From contig JAEZCR010000253.1 in NCBI GenBank assembly GCA_023433465.1, positions 1-25,471 on the forward strand: a stretch of DNA of 25,471 nt, read 5' to 3'. The stretch's first letter is position 1. Each line of letters opens with the position of its first letter. The notes under the pieces were generated by a model, which had not been told where the DNA came from, did no database searches, and saw only the letters and a list, made by a program, of their open reading frames with translations. A program made the position numbers and the translations under genes. This document shows, piece by piece, positions 6,662-15,044 of this stretch. The DNA comes from Pseudomonadota bacterium. GTDB taxonomy: Bacteria; Pseudomonadota; Gammaproteobacteria; Steroidobacterales; Steroidobacteraceae.

Positions 6662-7873
6662 TCAGTAGATCCAGCGTATTCCGACCGCGACGACCTGCGA
6701 ATCGTATTGCAGGTTGGCGCGGTCGGAATCGCGGTCTTCGACGCGAGCCCTGACGTCGAAGTGCAGCTTGCGGAGCATGCGGTAGCTGAAGCCGAGCTCC
6801 TGGATCCATACGCGGTCATTGCGGAGATCCGGTGCAAGCCCGACTCCGCTGCCCAGATAGTCCTGATCCTCGATCCCTGCCTCGAGCGTGAACGCGAGGC
6901 GATCGGTCGGATGCCAACTCGCGGCGAGGCTCGCGCCCTCGGCCACGAAGTAGTCGGACTCCGCGTCGAGGTATGCGCGCAGCTTGCGCCAGCCGGCGAG
7001 CTCCAGGCGTACCTTGATGCTCGGGTCCCAGTGCAACGCCGCATCCCAGACGATGCCGCTGAAGCTGCCGCGCGTTTCCGCCAGCGTGGCGGCATCGGCG
7101 TAGTCGCGCCGCAGGTAACCGACGTTGCCGTCGAACGAAGTCTTCTCGCTGAACACGTAGCGCGCGCGGAAGTTGCCGCTGCGCTCTTCGAAGTCGCGGT
7201 CGAAGAGCTGCCCGTCGAGCGAACCCGACTGCTCGAAGTCCGCGCGGGTCGCGCGATAACTCAGCGCGAACTCGTTGTCCGACGCGGTCGTGAACTGCAG
7301 GCCGAGGCTCGCGGAATCCGTGGCCGAATCGTCGACGCGCCGCTCGATGGCGCTGTGCCCCGTATCCGCGTGACGCCCCGCGGCGCGCAACGACCACTGC
7401 GGGCCGAGATGGAATGCCAGCTTCCATGACGCACCGAGGGTTTCGACCTCGTCGCGCCCGAGGAACCGGGTGTTGGCGAAGTTCGCGAGCGATTTCCGGT
7501 AGTCGCCGCCGAACTCGCCGGCCCATCGACTGCCGGCCTGCCATTGCCATCGCGCGCCAGCCTGTCCGGACGTGTTGTCGAGGTGATCGTTGTTCGCGTA
7601 CGCGTCGTGATTGGCCTTGGCGTCGAGGATCACGGTCTGCCGCGACCACTGCCATTCCTGTTCGAGCCCGAGTGAGATCCGGGTGATGTAGTCGGTGCGC
7701 TCGATCGCGGGATCCACCAGGGCAGGATCCGCGGGCAACCGGAAGAGGTTGTCGTCGTGGCTTTCCTGCGCGCCGAGAGTCAGTGTGAAACCCGGGTCCC
7801 GCTGCCCCTGCGCGTTCGCCGCCGGTAGTTGGAAGATCGCGAGCGCGCCCAGCGCCAGCCAACGATGTTTCAT
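6662..7873 (-). CDS. epsL: EpsL-type outer-membrane beta-barrel of the EPS exporter
   Basis: Product of 403 residues. The ATG at 7873 follows a strong GGAGGTG site and gives a signal peptide (M-K-H-R-W-L-A-L-G-A-L-A-I-F-Q, cleavage near A-N-A-Q). The mature protein alternates aromatic and charged residues in about 16 amphipathic strands and ends in V-G-I-R-W-I-Y with a terminal Tyr, typical of BAM-assembled barrels. Early Y/F-rich strands and the N-L-F-R-L motif after D-D recall the XrtB/PEP-CTERM-associated EpsL family. It is expected to help the polymer cross or attach to the outer membrane together with EpsE; a porin-like role is inferred. It is the last gene of the operon and overlaps the flippase stop as ATGA. 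A longer frame to 7894 is rejected in favour of the ribosome site. Confidence 0.85.
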   Translation of the reverse strand: MKHRWLALGALAIFQLPAANAQGQRDPGFTLTLGAQESHDDNLFRLPADPALVDPAIERTDYITRISLGLEQEWQWSRQTVILDAKANHDAYANNDHLDNTSGQAGARWQWQAGSRWAGEFGGDYRKSLANFANTRFLGRDEVETLGASWKLAFHLGPQWSLRAAGRHADTGHSAIERRVDDSATDSASLGLQFTTASDNEFALSYRATRADFEQSGSLDGQLFDRDFEERSGNFRARYVFSEKTSFDGNVGYLRRDYADAATLAETRGSFSGIVWDAALHWDPSIKVRLELAGWRKLRAYLDAESDYFVAEGASLAASWHPTDRLAFTLEAGIEDQDYLGSGVGLAPDLRNDRVWIQELGFSYRMLRKLHFDVRARVEDRDSDRANLQYDSQVVAVGIRWIY

Positions 7874-9180
7874 GCCGCACCTCCAATGGCCCATGCCGAT
7901 GCCAGCAACGCGACGCCGGCCGGCAGGATCCAGCTACTCACGTAACGGCCCATCCCGATCGGCTCGAGCGGCCTGACGAACAGTGGATAGGCGATCAGCG
8001 TGACCGCCACCTGGATCAGCGACAGCGCGAGCGCGAAGGCGGTGAGGCTCGGCGCGAGCGCGGCGATCAGCAGGTTGGGCAGCCACGTCAGCAGCGACAC
8101 ACGCAGGTTCCAGGTGAACTCGTTGCGCGTACGGCCGGTGGCCTGCGCGAGCATGCCGGCGTTCTGGCCGAGCGGCCGCAGCGCGCCGAAAAGCGTCATC
8201 AACGGCACGAGGCTCGCGACGGCCGCGAATCCCTCGCCGTACAGGATCCTGACCACCCACGGCGCCATCATCGCGAGCGCGGCGTAGATGAAACCGCAGA
8301 AGATCGCCGTCGTGCGCAGTCCGCGCACGAACTCCGCGCGTAGCGCGGCCGAGTCGTGCTGGTGGAACGCGAGCGCGGGCAACGTGAGCCGCGCCATGAG
8401 CGGCTGCACGAAACGCAGTGGATAGCCGATCAGGTCCTTCGCAAGCGAGTACACGCCGAGCATGTCCGGACCCAGCGCCTTGCCGACGACCAGCTGGTCG
8501 GCCTGCATGCGCAGTTGGCTCACGAGCTGAGTGCCGGCCTGGAAGGTTCCGTAGCGCAGGGCGCGTGGCGCCAATACGCGGTCGAACGACCAGCCAGGAT
8601 GCCAATCCCGCGGCGCCAAGGCCGCGAGCAACATCAGTTTCAACGTCGCGAACACGAGCATGCCGGCCACGATGGCGCGTGGCCCCCACCCCGCCGCCGT
8701 CAGCAGCCAGAGCACCAGCGCCAGGGCCGCGAGCCGCGCGCCGAGTTCGATCTGCGCGAGACGTGCCGCCTGGAATACGCGGATGTAGTTGGCCTGGTAT
8801 TGGCCGCTGAGACCGATGACCAGGAAGTTGACCGCAAGCAGGTCGAGCAGCGGAACGAGATCCGGCATGTCGTAGAAATTCGCCACCGGCGTCGCGATCG
8901 CCAGCACGACGAGCGCACCCGCGAATCCGAGCGCCGCGCTGATCCAGAACAGCGTGGAATGCGAGCGCCGCGGCGCCTCGCCGAGATGCACGCAGAAGCT
9001 CGACAACCCCATGTCCTGGAATGCGCTGACGACGAACAGCATCACATTGACGATGGCGAGGACGCCGAACTCGGCCGGCGTCAGGAAACGCGCCGCGACC
9101 GCGATCTGCAGCAGTTGGGCCGCGGCGCCCACGAGCGTCACGGCCACGGTCCACGCGGCGGCGCCGGTGCGCTTGATCAA
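7870..9180 (-). CDS. Wzx-like polysaccharide flippase (MOP superfamily)
   Basis: Product of 436 residues, almost entirely hydrophobic, with about 12-14 predicted membrane helices. Family features are the opening A-A-W-T-V-A-V-T-L-V-G-A-A-A-Q-L helix, A-R-F-L-T-P-A-E-F-G-V-L-A after it, and Q-A-D-Q-L-V-V-G-K-A-L-G-P-D-M-L-G-V-Y-S-L-A-K near the middle, a hallmark of PST-type oligosaccharide flippases. It should move the undecaprenyl-linked repeat unit to the periplasmic face of the inner membrane for the Wzy-like polymerase. I chose the TTG at 9180, which overlaps the pyruvyl transferase stop as TTGA and has a CGGAG site eight bases upstream. A GTG at 9189 is possible, but its ribosome site would be too close. 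The 3' end overlaps epsL by four bases. Confidence 0.9.
   Translation of the reverse strand: MIKRTGAAAWTVAVTLVGAAAQLLQIAVAARFLTPAEFGVLAIVNVMLFVVSAFQDMGLSSFCVHLGEAPRRSHSTLFWISAALGFAGALVVLAIATPVANFYDMPDLVPLLDLLAVNFLVIGLSGQYQANYIRVFQAARLAQIELGARLAALALVLWLLTAAGWGPRAIVAGMLVFATLKLMLLAALAPRDWHPGWSFDRVLAPRALRYGTFQAGTQLVSQLRMQADQLVVGKALGPDMLGVYSLAKDLIGYPLRFVQPLMARLTLPALAFHQHDSAALRAEFVRGLRTTAIFCGFIYAALAMMAPWVVRILYGEGFAAVASLVPLMTLFGALRPLGQNAGMLAQATGRTRNEFTWNLRVSLLTWLPNLLIAALAPSLTAFALALSLIQVAVTLIAYPLFVRPLEPIGMGRYVSSWILPAGVALLASAWAIGGAA
7878..7884 (-). promoter_or_regulatory. Strong Shine-Dalgarno site of epsL
   Basis: The minus strand reads GGAGGTG here, with six bases between GGAGG and the ATG at 7873. 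It decides the epsL start over the in-frame ATG seven codons upstream and lies within the 3' end of the flippase gene. Confidence 0.8.
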
Positions 9181-10418
9181 GGCAGGCACTCCGCGATCAT
9201 GGCGCTCGCGCGCTGGCGCTCGCGTTCGACCGCGACCGCCACCTTCTCGCGCCACGCATCGAGCGAATGAAGCACCGTCATCACCTGCGCCATCAGCGAA
9301 CCATCGAACAGCGACTGCACGGGGTGCGAGAGCTCGGGCAGTCCGAGCTGGCGCATCACACCCTCGGACTTGTGCTCGTAGTTGAGCGCGACCGCGGGCG
9401 TGCCGAAGTTCATCGCGATGATCGCGCTGTGCAGGCGCGTGCCGATGAGCAGGTCGCAGTCGGCGAACAACTCGCCGAGCCCGACGTCGTCGAGCTCCTC
9501 CATCACCACGTGGAACCGGTCGGGACGATTCACGCGCGCAGCGACGCGCCGCGCGTTCTGCCGGTCATCGCGCGGATAGTCGCCGATGCTCGTGCAGGTG
9601 GACGCGGCCACGACGTCGTACCCGGCGTCGATGAGCGCGTTCACCAGCGTGGCGAAGGCCGCCTCGTAGCTTTCCTGCGAGATCCCGAGTCGGCGGTCGA
9701 ACGGCGCGAGCTCGCGCAACGTGATGGCGATCAGCGGCCGCTCGTCCGCGCGCGAGCGCAGGCACGCGGGCAGCTCCCGTGTGCGCTGCGAAGGCGGCAC
9801 GGCCCAAGCGGTATCGGCCCCGCCCGTCACGTTTTTCGTCGGCAGTCGGCTGCGTTCGATGAGCGTGCGGCTCACGGGTTCGCGCAGCGCCACGCGGCGC
9901 GCGGCGCCCAACAACATGCGCGCCAGGCGGCTCGACAGCGCGCGCTCGAACGGCCCCAGGCTGTGGCCGGCGAGAAACAACGGCCGGCCCGCGAGCAGCG
10001 CCGCGAATGGATACTCGAACTGCCCGCCCCCGTACAGATCGACGAAGAACGAGCCGCCGACCTGGATGACCGCGTCGTAGTGCCGGAGCGCCGCCACCTG
10101 GCGCCGGAAACTCAAGGGCAACAGCCGGATCGGCCAACGCCATCCGGTGCGCAGCGCGAACCACATGATGAGCGGAAGCAGCCGGCTCGCGAGCCGATCC
10201 TTGCCGGGAAACCGCGCGGAGTCGTTGCGGTGCCAGTGCGCGAACGGATCGTCCTGGACGCGGCGGTCGAGCATGCGTGCGGCCACGGCCGGACTGCGGC
10301 TCACGACCGTGAGCTTCGCCTCCGGACGCTGACGCTCGATCTCGTGGATGAGACCGCGCAGGATGGCGCAGTCGCCCCGGTTCGCGCAGGTGTGGTTGCC
10401 GATGAGCAGCAGGTTCAT
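9177..10418 (-). CDS. Polysaccharide pyruvyl transferase family protein (WcaK/CsaB-like)
   Basis: Product of 413 residues starting M-N-L-L-L-I-G-N-H-T-C-A-N-R-G-D, the N-terminal motif of polysaccharide pyruvyl transferases. Further marks are V-I-Q-V-G-G-S-F-F-V-D, F-L-A-G-H-S-L-G-P-F and the C-terminal G-T-R-L-H-S-A-I-I-A-M-N-F-G-T-P segment with His330, part of the GT-B-like fold. Family members transfer a ketal-linked pyruvate from phosphoenolpyruvate to a sugar of a lipid-linked repeat unit, adding negative charge; some annotated members may do other chemistry. It is cytoplasmic. The ATG at 10418 overlaps the fused glycosyltransferase stop (ATGA), and the end overlaps the flippase start. 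The ORF extends upstream to 10508, but that part lies inside the preceding gene. Confidence 0.88.
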   Translation of the reverse strand: MNLLLIGNHTCANRGDCAILRGLIHEIERQRPEAKLTVVSRSPAVAARMLDRRVQDDPFAHWHRNDSARFPGKDRLASRLLPLIMWFALRTGWRWPIRLLPLSFRRQVAALRHYDAVIQVGGSFFVDLYGGGQFEYPFAALLAGRPLFLAGHSLGPFERALSSRLARMLLGAARRVALREPVSRTLIERSRLPTKNVTGGADTAWAVPPSQRTRELPACLRSRADERPLIAITLRELAPFDRRLGISQESYEAAFATLVNALIDAGYDVVAASTCTSIGDYPRDDRQNARRVAARVNRPDRFHVVMEELDDVGLGELFADCDLLIGTRLHSAIIAMNFGTPAVALNYEHKSEGVMRQLGLPELSHPVQSLFDGSLMAQVMTVLHSLDAWREKVAVAVERERQRASAMIAECLP

Positions 10419-12697
10419 GGCTGAGGCGCCACCTCGGCGAGCGCACTCGCGGGCGGGGCATGCTCGCGCAACAGCGCGTCGTACAGGTCTTCGAGCGCGC
10501 GGGTGCACTGCACGATATCGAAGCGATCGGCGATGAACGCGATGGCCGAGGCCGACATGTACGTCGCCAGCACGTCGTCCTGCAGTAGTTTGGTGAGCCT
10601 GTCGACCAGCGCGGACACGTCGCCTTCGGGAAAGGCGAAACCCGTGACGCCGGGAATGATCCCCTCGGTCGCGCCGCCGCGCGCGGAGGTGACCACGGGC
10701 ACGCCGCAGGCCTGCGCCTCGAGTATGGAGATCGGCAGTCCCTCGGCATCGCCGTTGGACGCCGTGATGCTCGGCAGGCAGAAGACGCGCGCGCGGTCTA
10801 TCTGCTTCCTCACCTCCTCGCTGCCGACGCTGCCGAGGAATCGCACGTTCGCGCCGAGGCTCGCAGCCACTTCGCGGAATCTCGCCTCGAGCGGGCCGTC
10901 ACCGGCCATGACCAGCTCGGCATCGGGCACATGGCTGCGCACCTGCGCGAAAGCGCGAATCAGCAGCTCGCCGCCCTTCTTCTCCACCAGGCGGCCGACG
11001 TAAAGGATGCGTCGCGGGCGGGCCGCGACCGGCGTGCCCCCGAATGCGAAGCGATTGCGGTCGACGCCGATGTAGCGGACGGTAATGGACTCCGGCGCGA
11101 TGCCGTAGTCGATCGCGCGCTGGCGGATCGCCTCGCTGACGGCGACGAAATGCACGCCGCGTTGCTTCGACAGTGCGAGCAACCGGTCGGGATAACGCCG
11201 GTTCGCGAGCGAGGTCCGGCTTCGCCGCCATTCGTGCTCGTGAACGTTGATGTCGAAGCCGTGCAGCGTGATCACCACCGGCAGGTTCAGCTTCTTGAGC
11301 AGCGGCCAGTAGTCGACCGCGTCCGTGCCGAAGTGCACGTGGACCAGCGCCGACTTCTCGGCGCGCAGACGATGCGCGGCGCCCGGTGGCGCGACGTGCA
11401 ACTCTCGCAGCACGCGTTTGTACAGCCGGCTGCGTAGCGTCGGCGTCGCGCTGTGCAGGAGGCGCAGGTCGAGTCCGTCGACGGGCAACCCAGGCTCGAT
11501 CCGATGCGTGCCGACGAGCACGGGCTTCCAGCGCGAGTACGCGAGCAACTGCTCGCGAATGAAGGTTTCCGAGTACGGCAGCAGGCCGGCGCGGCAGACG
11601 AGGACCTTGTTCATGGGTTCGTGAACCCGGGGGCTGTAGAGCCTGCGCACCTGGGTGCGGAACGCCGCGCCGCCGAAGCGGCGACGCGCTTCGGCGCGCG
11701 CCGCGACGCTCATGCGCACGCGCAGCGACGTGTCGTCGGCCAATTCGATGACGAGCTGCGCGAGCGTGTCGATCGAGCCGCCGACGAGGCCCGACGAGCC
11801 ATGCGTCACCGCGTCGCGGTTGCCGATGCAGTCGTTGACCACGCACGGCACACCCGCGGCCATGGCCTGGATGACGGAGATCGGCAAACCCTCCCAGCGC
11901 GAGGTCTGTAGATAGACGTGCGCGCGCGACAACATCTCCATGACCTGCTCGCGCATGCGCCACCCGGTGACCTCGCAACCCGCCGCCTCGAGCACGGGCC
12001 GGTAGCCCGGCTCGCCGTCGCCTATCCACACGAATCGCACGTCCGGGCGCCGCTCGCGCACGGCCCGGGCCACCGCCGCGAAGGAATCCGGCGCCTTCTG
12101 GCGGGAGAGCCGGCCGAGGGTGACCACGATGCGTTCGTTCGTTTCACGGCCCTCGATGGCGAAAAAGCGCTCGTCCACGGGATTCTCGAGCAGCAGTGCC
12201 TCGCGTCCGGACAGTCGCGACAGCAGCTCCGCTTCGCCGCGACCGCAGCCGACCGGCGTCGCCCCGGTGCGCGCCGCCGCGAACTCCAGCGACTTGAATA
12301 TGGCGTTCCGCACGCGCCGCTCGGGATCGAGGAACGAGAGCCCGTGCGGCGAATAGAACACGCGGCACGGCCAGCGCATCGCGTGGTGCGCGAAGCGCCC
12401 GATGAATCCGGCCTTGGACGAGTGCAGGTGCAGGACGTCCGGCTCGAAGTCCCGGACCGCGCGCGCCCGCGCGCGCCAGAAGTCGACGGCGAATTTCACG
12501 TGCAGGCCGGACGCAGGCGGAACGCGCACGAACTCGACGCCCGCGGGGAACAGCGCCGTGAGGTTGGCCGGCGTCTCGGACCGCTCGCTGTAGACGATGA
12601 CCTGGCGCGCACCGGCCGCCGCAAGCTCATGCGCGAGCGACACGAGCACGCTCAACGTGCCGGAAGCGGCGCACTCCGTCGCGTGTATGACTTTCAT
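10415..12697 (-). CDS. Two-domain fused glycosyltransferase (GT4-GT4)
   Basis: One open frame of 760 residues holds two complete GT4-type GT-B enzymes. Domain 1 (about 1-361) starts M-K-V-I-H-A-T-E-C-A-A-S-G and has R-W-E-G-L-P-I-S-V-I-Q-A-M-A-A-G-V-P; here the second Glu of the usual E-x7-E motif is Gln277. Domain 2 starts at Met362 (ATG 11614), M-N-K-V-L-V-C-R-A-G-L-L-P-Y-S-E-T-F, resembles WcaL/AmsK-type transferases, and keeps an intact E-G-L-P-I-S-I-L-E motif. No stop separates them. ATG 11614 has no convincing ribosome site, although a separate product from it cannot be excluded. The linker is short (R-L-Y-S-P-R-V-H-E-P). The enzyme probably adds two successive sugars of the EPS repeat on the cytoplasmic face of the inner membrane. 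It overlaps both neighbours as ATGA. Confidence 0.87.
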   Translation of the reverse strand: MKVIHATECAASGTLSVLVSLAHELAAAGARQVIVYSERSETPANLTALFPAGVEFVRVPPASGLHVKFAVDFWRARARAVRDFEPDVLHLHSSKAGFIGRFAHHAMRWPCRVFYSPHGLSFLDPERRVRNAIFKSLEFAAARTGATPVGCGRGEAELLSRLSGREALLLENPVDERFFAIEGRETNERIVVTLGRLSRQKAPDSFAAVARAVRERRPDVRFVWIGDGEPGYRPVLEAAGCEVTGWRMREQVMEMLSRAHVYLQTSRWEGLPISVIQAMAAGVPCVVNDCIGNRDAVTHGSSGLVGGSIDTLAQLVIELADDTSLRVRMSVAARAEARRRFGGAAFRTQVRRLYSPRVHEPMNKVLVCRAGLLPYSETFIREQLLAYSRWKPVLVGTHRIEPGLPVDGLDLRLLHSATPTLRSRLYKRVLRELHVAPPGAAHRLRAEKSALVHVHFGTDAVDYWPLLKKLNLPVVITLHGFDINVHEHEWRRSRTSLANRRYPDRLLALSKQRGVHFVAVSEAIRQRAIDYGIAPESITVRYIGVDRNRFAFGGTPVAARPRRILYVGRLVEKKGGELLIRAFAQVRSHVPDAELVMAGDGPLEARFREVAASLGANVRFLGSVGSEEVRKQIDRARVFCLPSITASNGDAEGLPISILEAQACGVPVVTSARGGATEGIIPGVTGFAFPEGDVSALVDRLTKLLQDDVLATYMSASAIAFIADRFDIVQCTRALEDLYDALLREHAPPASALAEVAPQP

Positions 12698-13818
12698 GAT
12701 GCGACGTTGCCCGCGCGCAGCGGCGTCTCCGACGCGATGGGTTCCGAAAGCCCCGCCCTCGCCCGGATTTCGGCGAGCACGCACTGCGCATTCGCGGTCC
12801 ACGTGTAGTGCATGAGGCGCCGCGCGCCATTGCGCCGCAGGGTCTCGCGGATACGCGCGTCGCGCGCGGGCCCGCCCAGCACGGCCGCGAGTCCCGCCGG
12901 ATCGAGCGGGTCGAAGTACAGCGCCGCGTCGCCGCACACTTCCGGCAGCGCCGCGGCGCGCGCGGCGATGACCGGACACCCGTTCGCCATGGCCTCGATC
13001 GCCGGCAGACCGAAACCTTCGTACAGCGACGGGAACAGGAACCACGCCGCGTGGGCATACAGCGTGCCGAGGTCCTCGTCCGGCACGAACCCCAGGAACT
13101 TCATGCGCGGATCGGCCGGTCCCGCACCGCGGAAGATGCGCGCATCGGCGGCGCCGGCCACCGCGATGGTCCAGGGCAGGTCACGCACCTTCGACAACGC
13201 GCGCGCGACGACGTCGAGGTTCTTGTTCGGTTTGAGACTGCCGACGAGCAGCAGATAGCCGCCGGCCATCAGGCCGTAACGCGTCATCGTCTCCCCGGCA
13301 TCGCCGCGCGCCAGTGCGTGACTCCAGCCTTCACGCCCAACTACCACGCGATTGCTCACGCCGTAACGCGAGCGGATCTCCCGCGCCGAGAACTCCGACA
13401 CCGTCATGACGCTCGCGACCCGGTTGCGCAACAGCGCCAGCAAGGCGTCGTGCCACCAGCGATATCGCGCCGAGAAACATTGCGGCACGGCGCGCACCGT
13501 CGCGTCGTGCATCGTGATGACCTGGTGCCGCTTGGCCACGGGCCCCGAGTAGCTGAAATTCACGAGCAGGTCGTCGCGCGCGAACAGCGGCAGCGTCACC
13601 TGTTCCCACGCATGGCCTGTCAGCCACGGCAGCCTGCGCACATGGATGTTCCGCAGAGACAGCTCGCCCGCATCCGGCGGAGTCGCAAGCACCAGTTCGA
13701 GACCCGGGCCCTGCTGCGGCAGGAGCGAGTCGAGCGCGAGCACGGTCTCCCTCGCGTAGCGCTGCACTCCCGTCTGGGATTGCGCAAGGAAGCGTCCATT
13801 GAGAATCACGCGTGTCAC
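12694..13818 (-). CDS. GT4-family glycosyltransferase
   Basis: Product of 374 residues opening V-T-R-V-I-L-N-G-R-F-L-A-Q-S-Q-T-G-V-Q-R-Y-A-R-E, the N-terminal pattern of a common mannosyltransferase-like GT4 group. It has V-I-T-M-H-D-A near the domain 1 end, L-L-V-G-S-L-K-P-N-K-N-L for the donor-domain start, and P-S-L-Y-E-G-F-G-L-P-A-I-E-A-M-A-N-G with a full E-x7-E donor-binding motif. It transfers a sugar from a nucleotide donor to the lipid-linked repeat unit in the cytoplasm; the sugar cannot be told. I chose the GTG at 13818, which has a GAGGAG site 5-10 bases upstream and overlaps the hydrolase stop as GTGA. The frame continues upstream to 14202, but only inside the hydrolase gene. Confidence 0.9.
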   Translation of the reverse strand: MTRVILNGRFLAQSQTGVQRYARETVLALDSLLPQQGPGLELVLATPPDAGELSLRNIHVRRLPWLTGHAWEQVTLPLFARDDLLVNFSYSGPVAKRHQVITMHDATVRAVPQCFSARYRWWHDALLALLRNRVASVMTVSEFSAREIRSRYGVSNRVVVGREGWSHALARGDAGETMTRYGLMAGGYLLLVGSLKPNKNLDVVARALSKVRDLPWTIAVAGAADARIFRGAGPADPRMKFLGFVPDEDLGTLYAHAAWFLFPSLYEGFGLPAIEAMANGCPVIAARAAALPEVCGDAALYFDPLDPAGLAAVLGGPARDARIRETLRRNGARRLMHYTWTANAQCVLAEIRARAGLSEPIASETPLRAGNVAS

Positions 13819-15044
13819 AGTCTCTCCTCGGTCTGCCATCGGCCCTCTCGCTTGCGGAACAACACGGGACTCCCGTTCTCCGGAAGCCGGGCGGTCAACG
13901 CCTGGAACTCGGGCCTGGCCTCCGCGAGGCTCGGCGCGCCCTCCTGCCATCCGCGAAATTGCGGCTCCAACGTCCATGCCATCGCCCATTCGCCGGCGTC
14001 GTCGGTCCCGGTCGCCAGGTAGTGGTGCGAGCCCATGCGGTAGGCCGCCACGTCGCCCGACACGAGACGCGCCACCTTGCGCGCGGCTTCGAAGGCGGGC
14101 TTGAGCGTGAGATTCGTGCGGACCAGGCCGAAGCGATGCTGCGCGTCGGCATTCGAGGGTCCGTCGTCGATGAGGTCGTACCACCACACGCCCGCGATCC
14201 ACGGACGCGAGCGCGCCAGCAACATGAACCGCACGAGGTAGTTAGCAGCCGCGCGCTCGGAGACGCCGTGGCGGCCGTGGTTCGTGGGCCAGCCCATTTC
14301 GGTCACGTAGACCGGGATGTCGCGCGCAGGCTCGGCGGCTTTCAGCATTGCATGCAGACGATCGAGACTCAGGATCGCGCCCTCGGGATTCACGCGGTAG
14401 CGGAACAATGTGTAGCTGTGAACCGAGACGGCATCGACGTGTTCGAGCCCACCGGCCGCGATGAACTCCCGGAACCACTTGAGATCGACGCCCGCGGTGG
14501 AGCCGCCGATCACCTGCGCATCCGGGTTGGCGGCGCGGATCGCCGCCGCGGCGGGCGCGAGCATGCGCGCGTAGTCGGCGGCCGAGCCGCTCTTCGCCGC
14601 GGGCTTCGAGCCGAAACCGCTGTTCCACTCGTTCCACACTTCGAACTGCCGCACCGAGCCGCTCAGCGTCCTCGCGACGAATCCCGCGTAACGCGCATAG
14701 GCATCGATGCCCTTGGGAGTGACGGGAAAACCGCCGCCATCATGAAACTTGTTCCCGTACGCGAGGATCACCACAGGGCTGTGGCCACGCTCGGCCAGTG
14801 ATTCCATCGCCTGCCGCGACTCGGCGTATCGCGCCGGGTATTCGAGAACGCCGGCGCTGCGCTCGACCCCGCTCCAGTACACGTCATCGCGGATGCTGTT
14901 GAAGCCGCCCTGGTCCACGAGTCGCAACACCGTCGACGCATCCGAACGCGCCATCGCGAGGTGCACGCAGACACCGAACTGGAATGCCCCGGCTTCCCGC
15001 GCGACGAGCAGCAAGGCGAGCAGCAGGCCGGGCATCAGCTTCAT
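13815..15044 (-). CDS. Secreted clan GH-A glycoside hydrolase (GH5/GH39-like)
   Basis: Product of 409 residues with a signal peptide (M-K-L-M-P-G-L-L-L-A-L-L-L-V-A-R-E-A-G-A, cleavage near A-F). The body is a TIM barrel with the acid/base Glu139 in F-E-V-W-N-E-W-N and the likely nucleophile Glu249 in Y-V-T-E-M-G-W. The 110-residue spacing and the V-S-V-H-S-Y motif fit clan GH-A. A small beta-rich C-terminal domain follows. It should act in the periplasm or outside the cell on the polymer made by this operon, trimming or releasing chains, much as PslG does for Psl in Pseudomonas; that parallel is inference. It could also be a binding protein that has lost activity, but both Glu residues are present. 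The ATG at 15044 overlaps the acyltransferase stop as ATGA. Confidence 0.87.
   Translation of the reverse strand: MKLMPGLLLALLLVAREAGAFQFGVCVHLAMARSDASTVLRLVDQGGFNSIRDDVYWSGVERSAGVLEYPARYAESRQAMESLAERGHSPVVILAYGNKFHDGGGFPVTPKGIDAYARYAGFVARTLSGSVRQFEVWNEWNSGFGSKPAAKSGSAADYARMLAPAAAAIRAANPDAQVIGGSTAGVDLKWFREFIAAGGLEHVDAVSVHSYTLFRYRVNPEGAILSLDRLHAMLKAAEPARDIPVYVTEMGWPTNHGRHGVSERAAANYLVRFMLLARSRPWIAGVWWYDLIDDGPSNADAQHRFGLVRTNLTLKPAFEAARKVARLVSGDVAAYRMGSHHYLATGTDDAGEWAMAWTLEPQFRGWQEGAPSLAEARPEFQALTARLPENGSPVLFRKREGRWQTEERL

Noticed and set aside
11611..11627. Small palindrome GGGTTCGTGAACCC at the junction of the two fused transferase domains
   Set aside because: It is a short 5-pair stem without a T-run and could be chance in coding DNA; it is not enough to call a terminator or separate gene.
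14242..14637. Minus-strand frame of 131 codons inside the glycoside hydrolase gene
   Set aside because: It overlaps the catalytic centre of the hydrolase in another frame and shows no motif.
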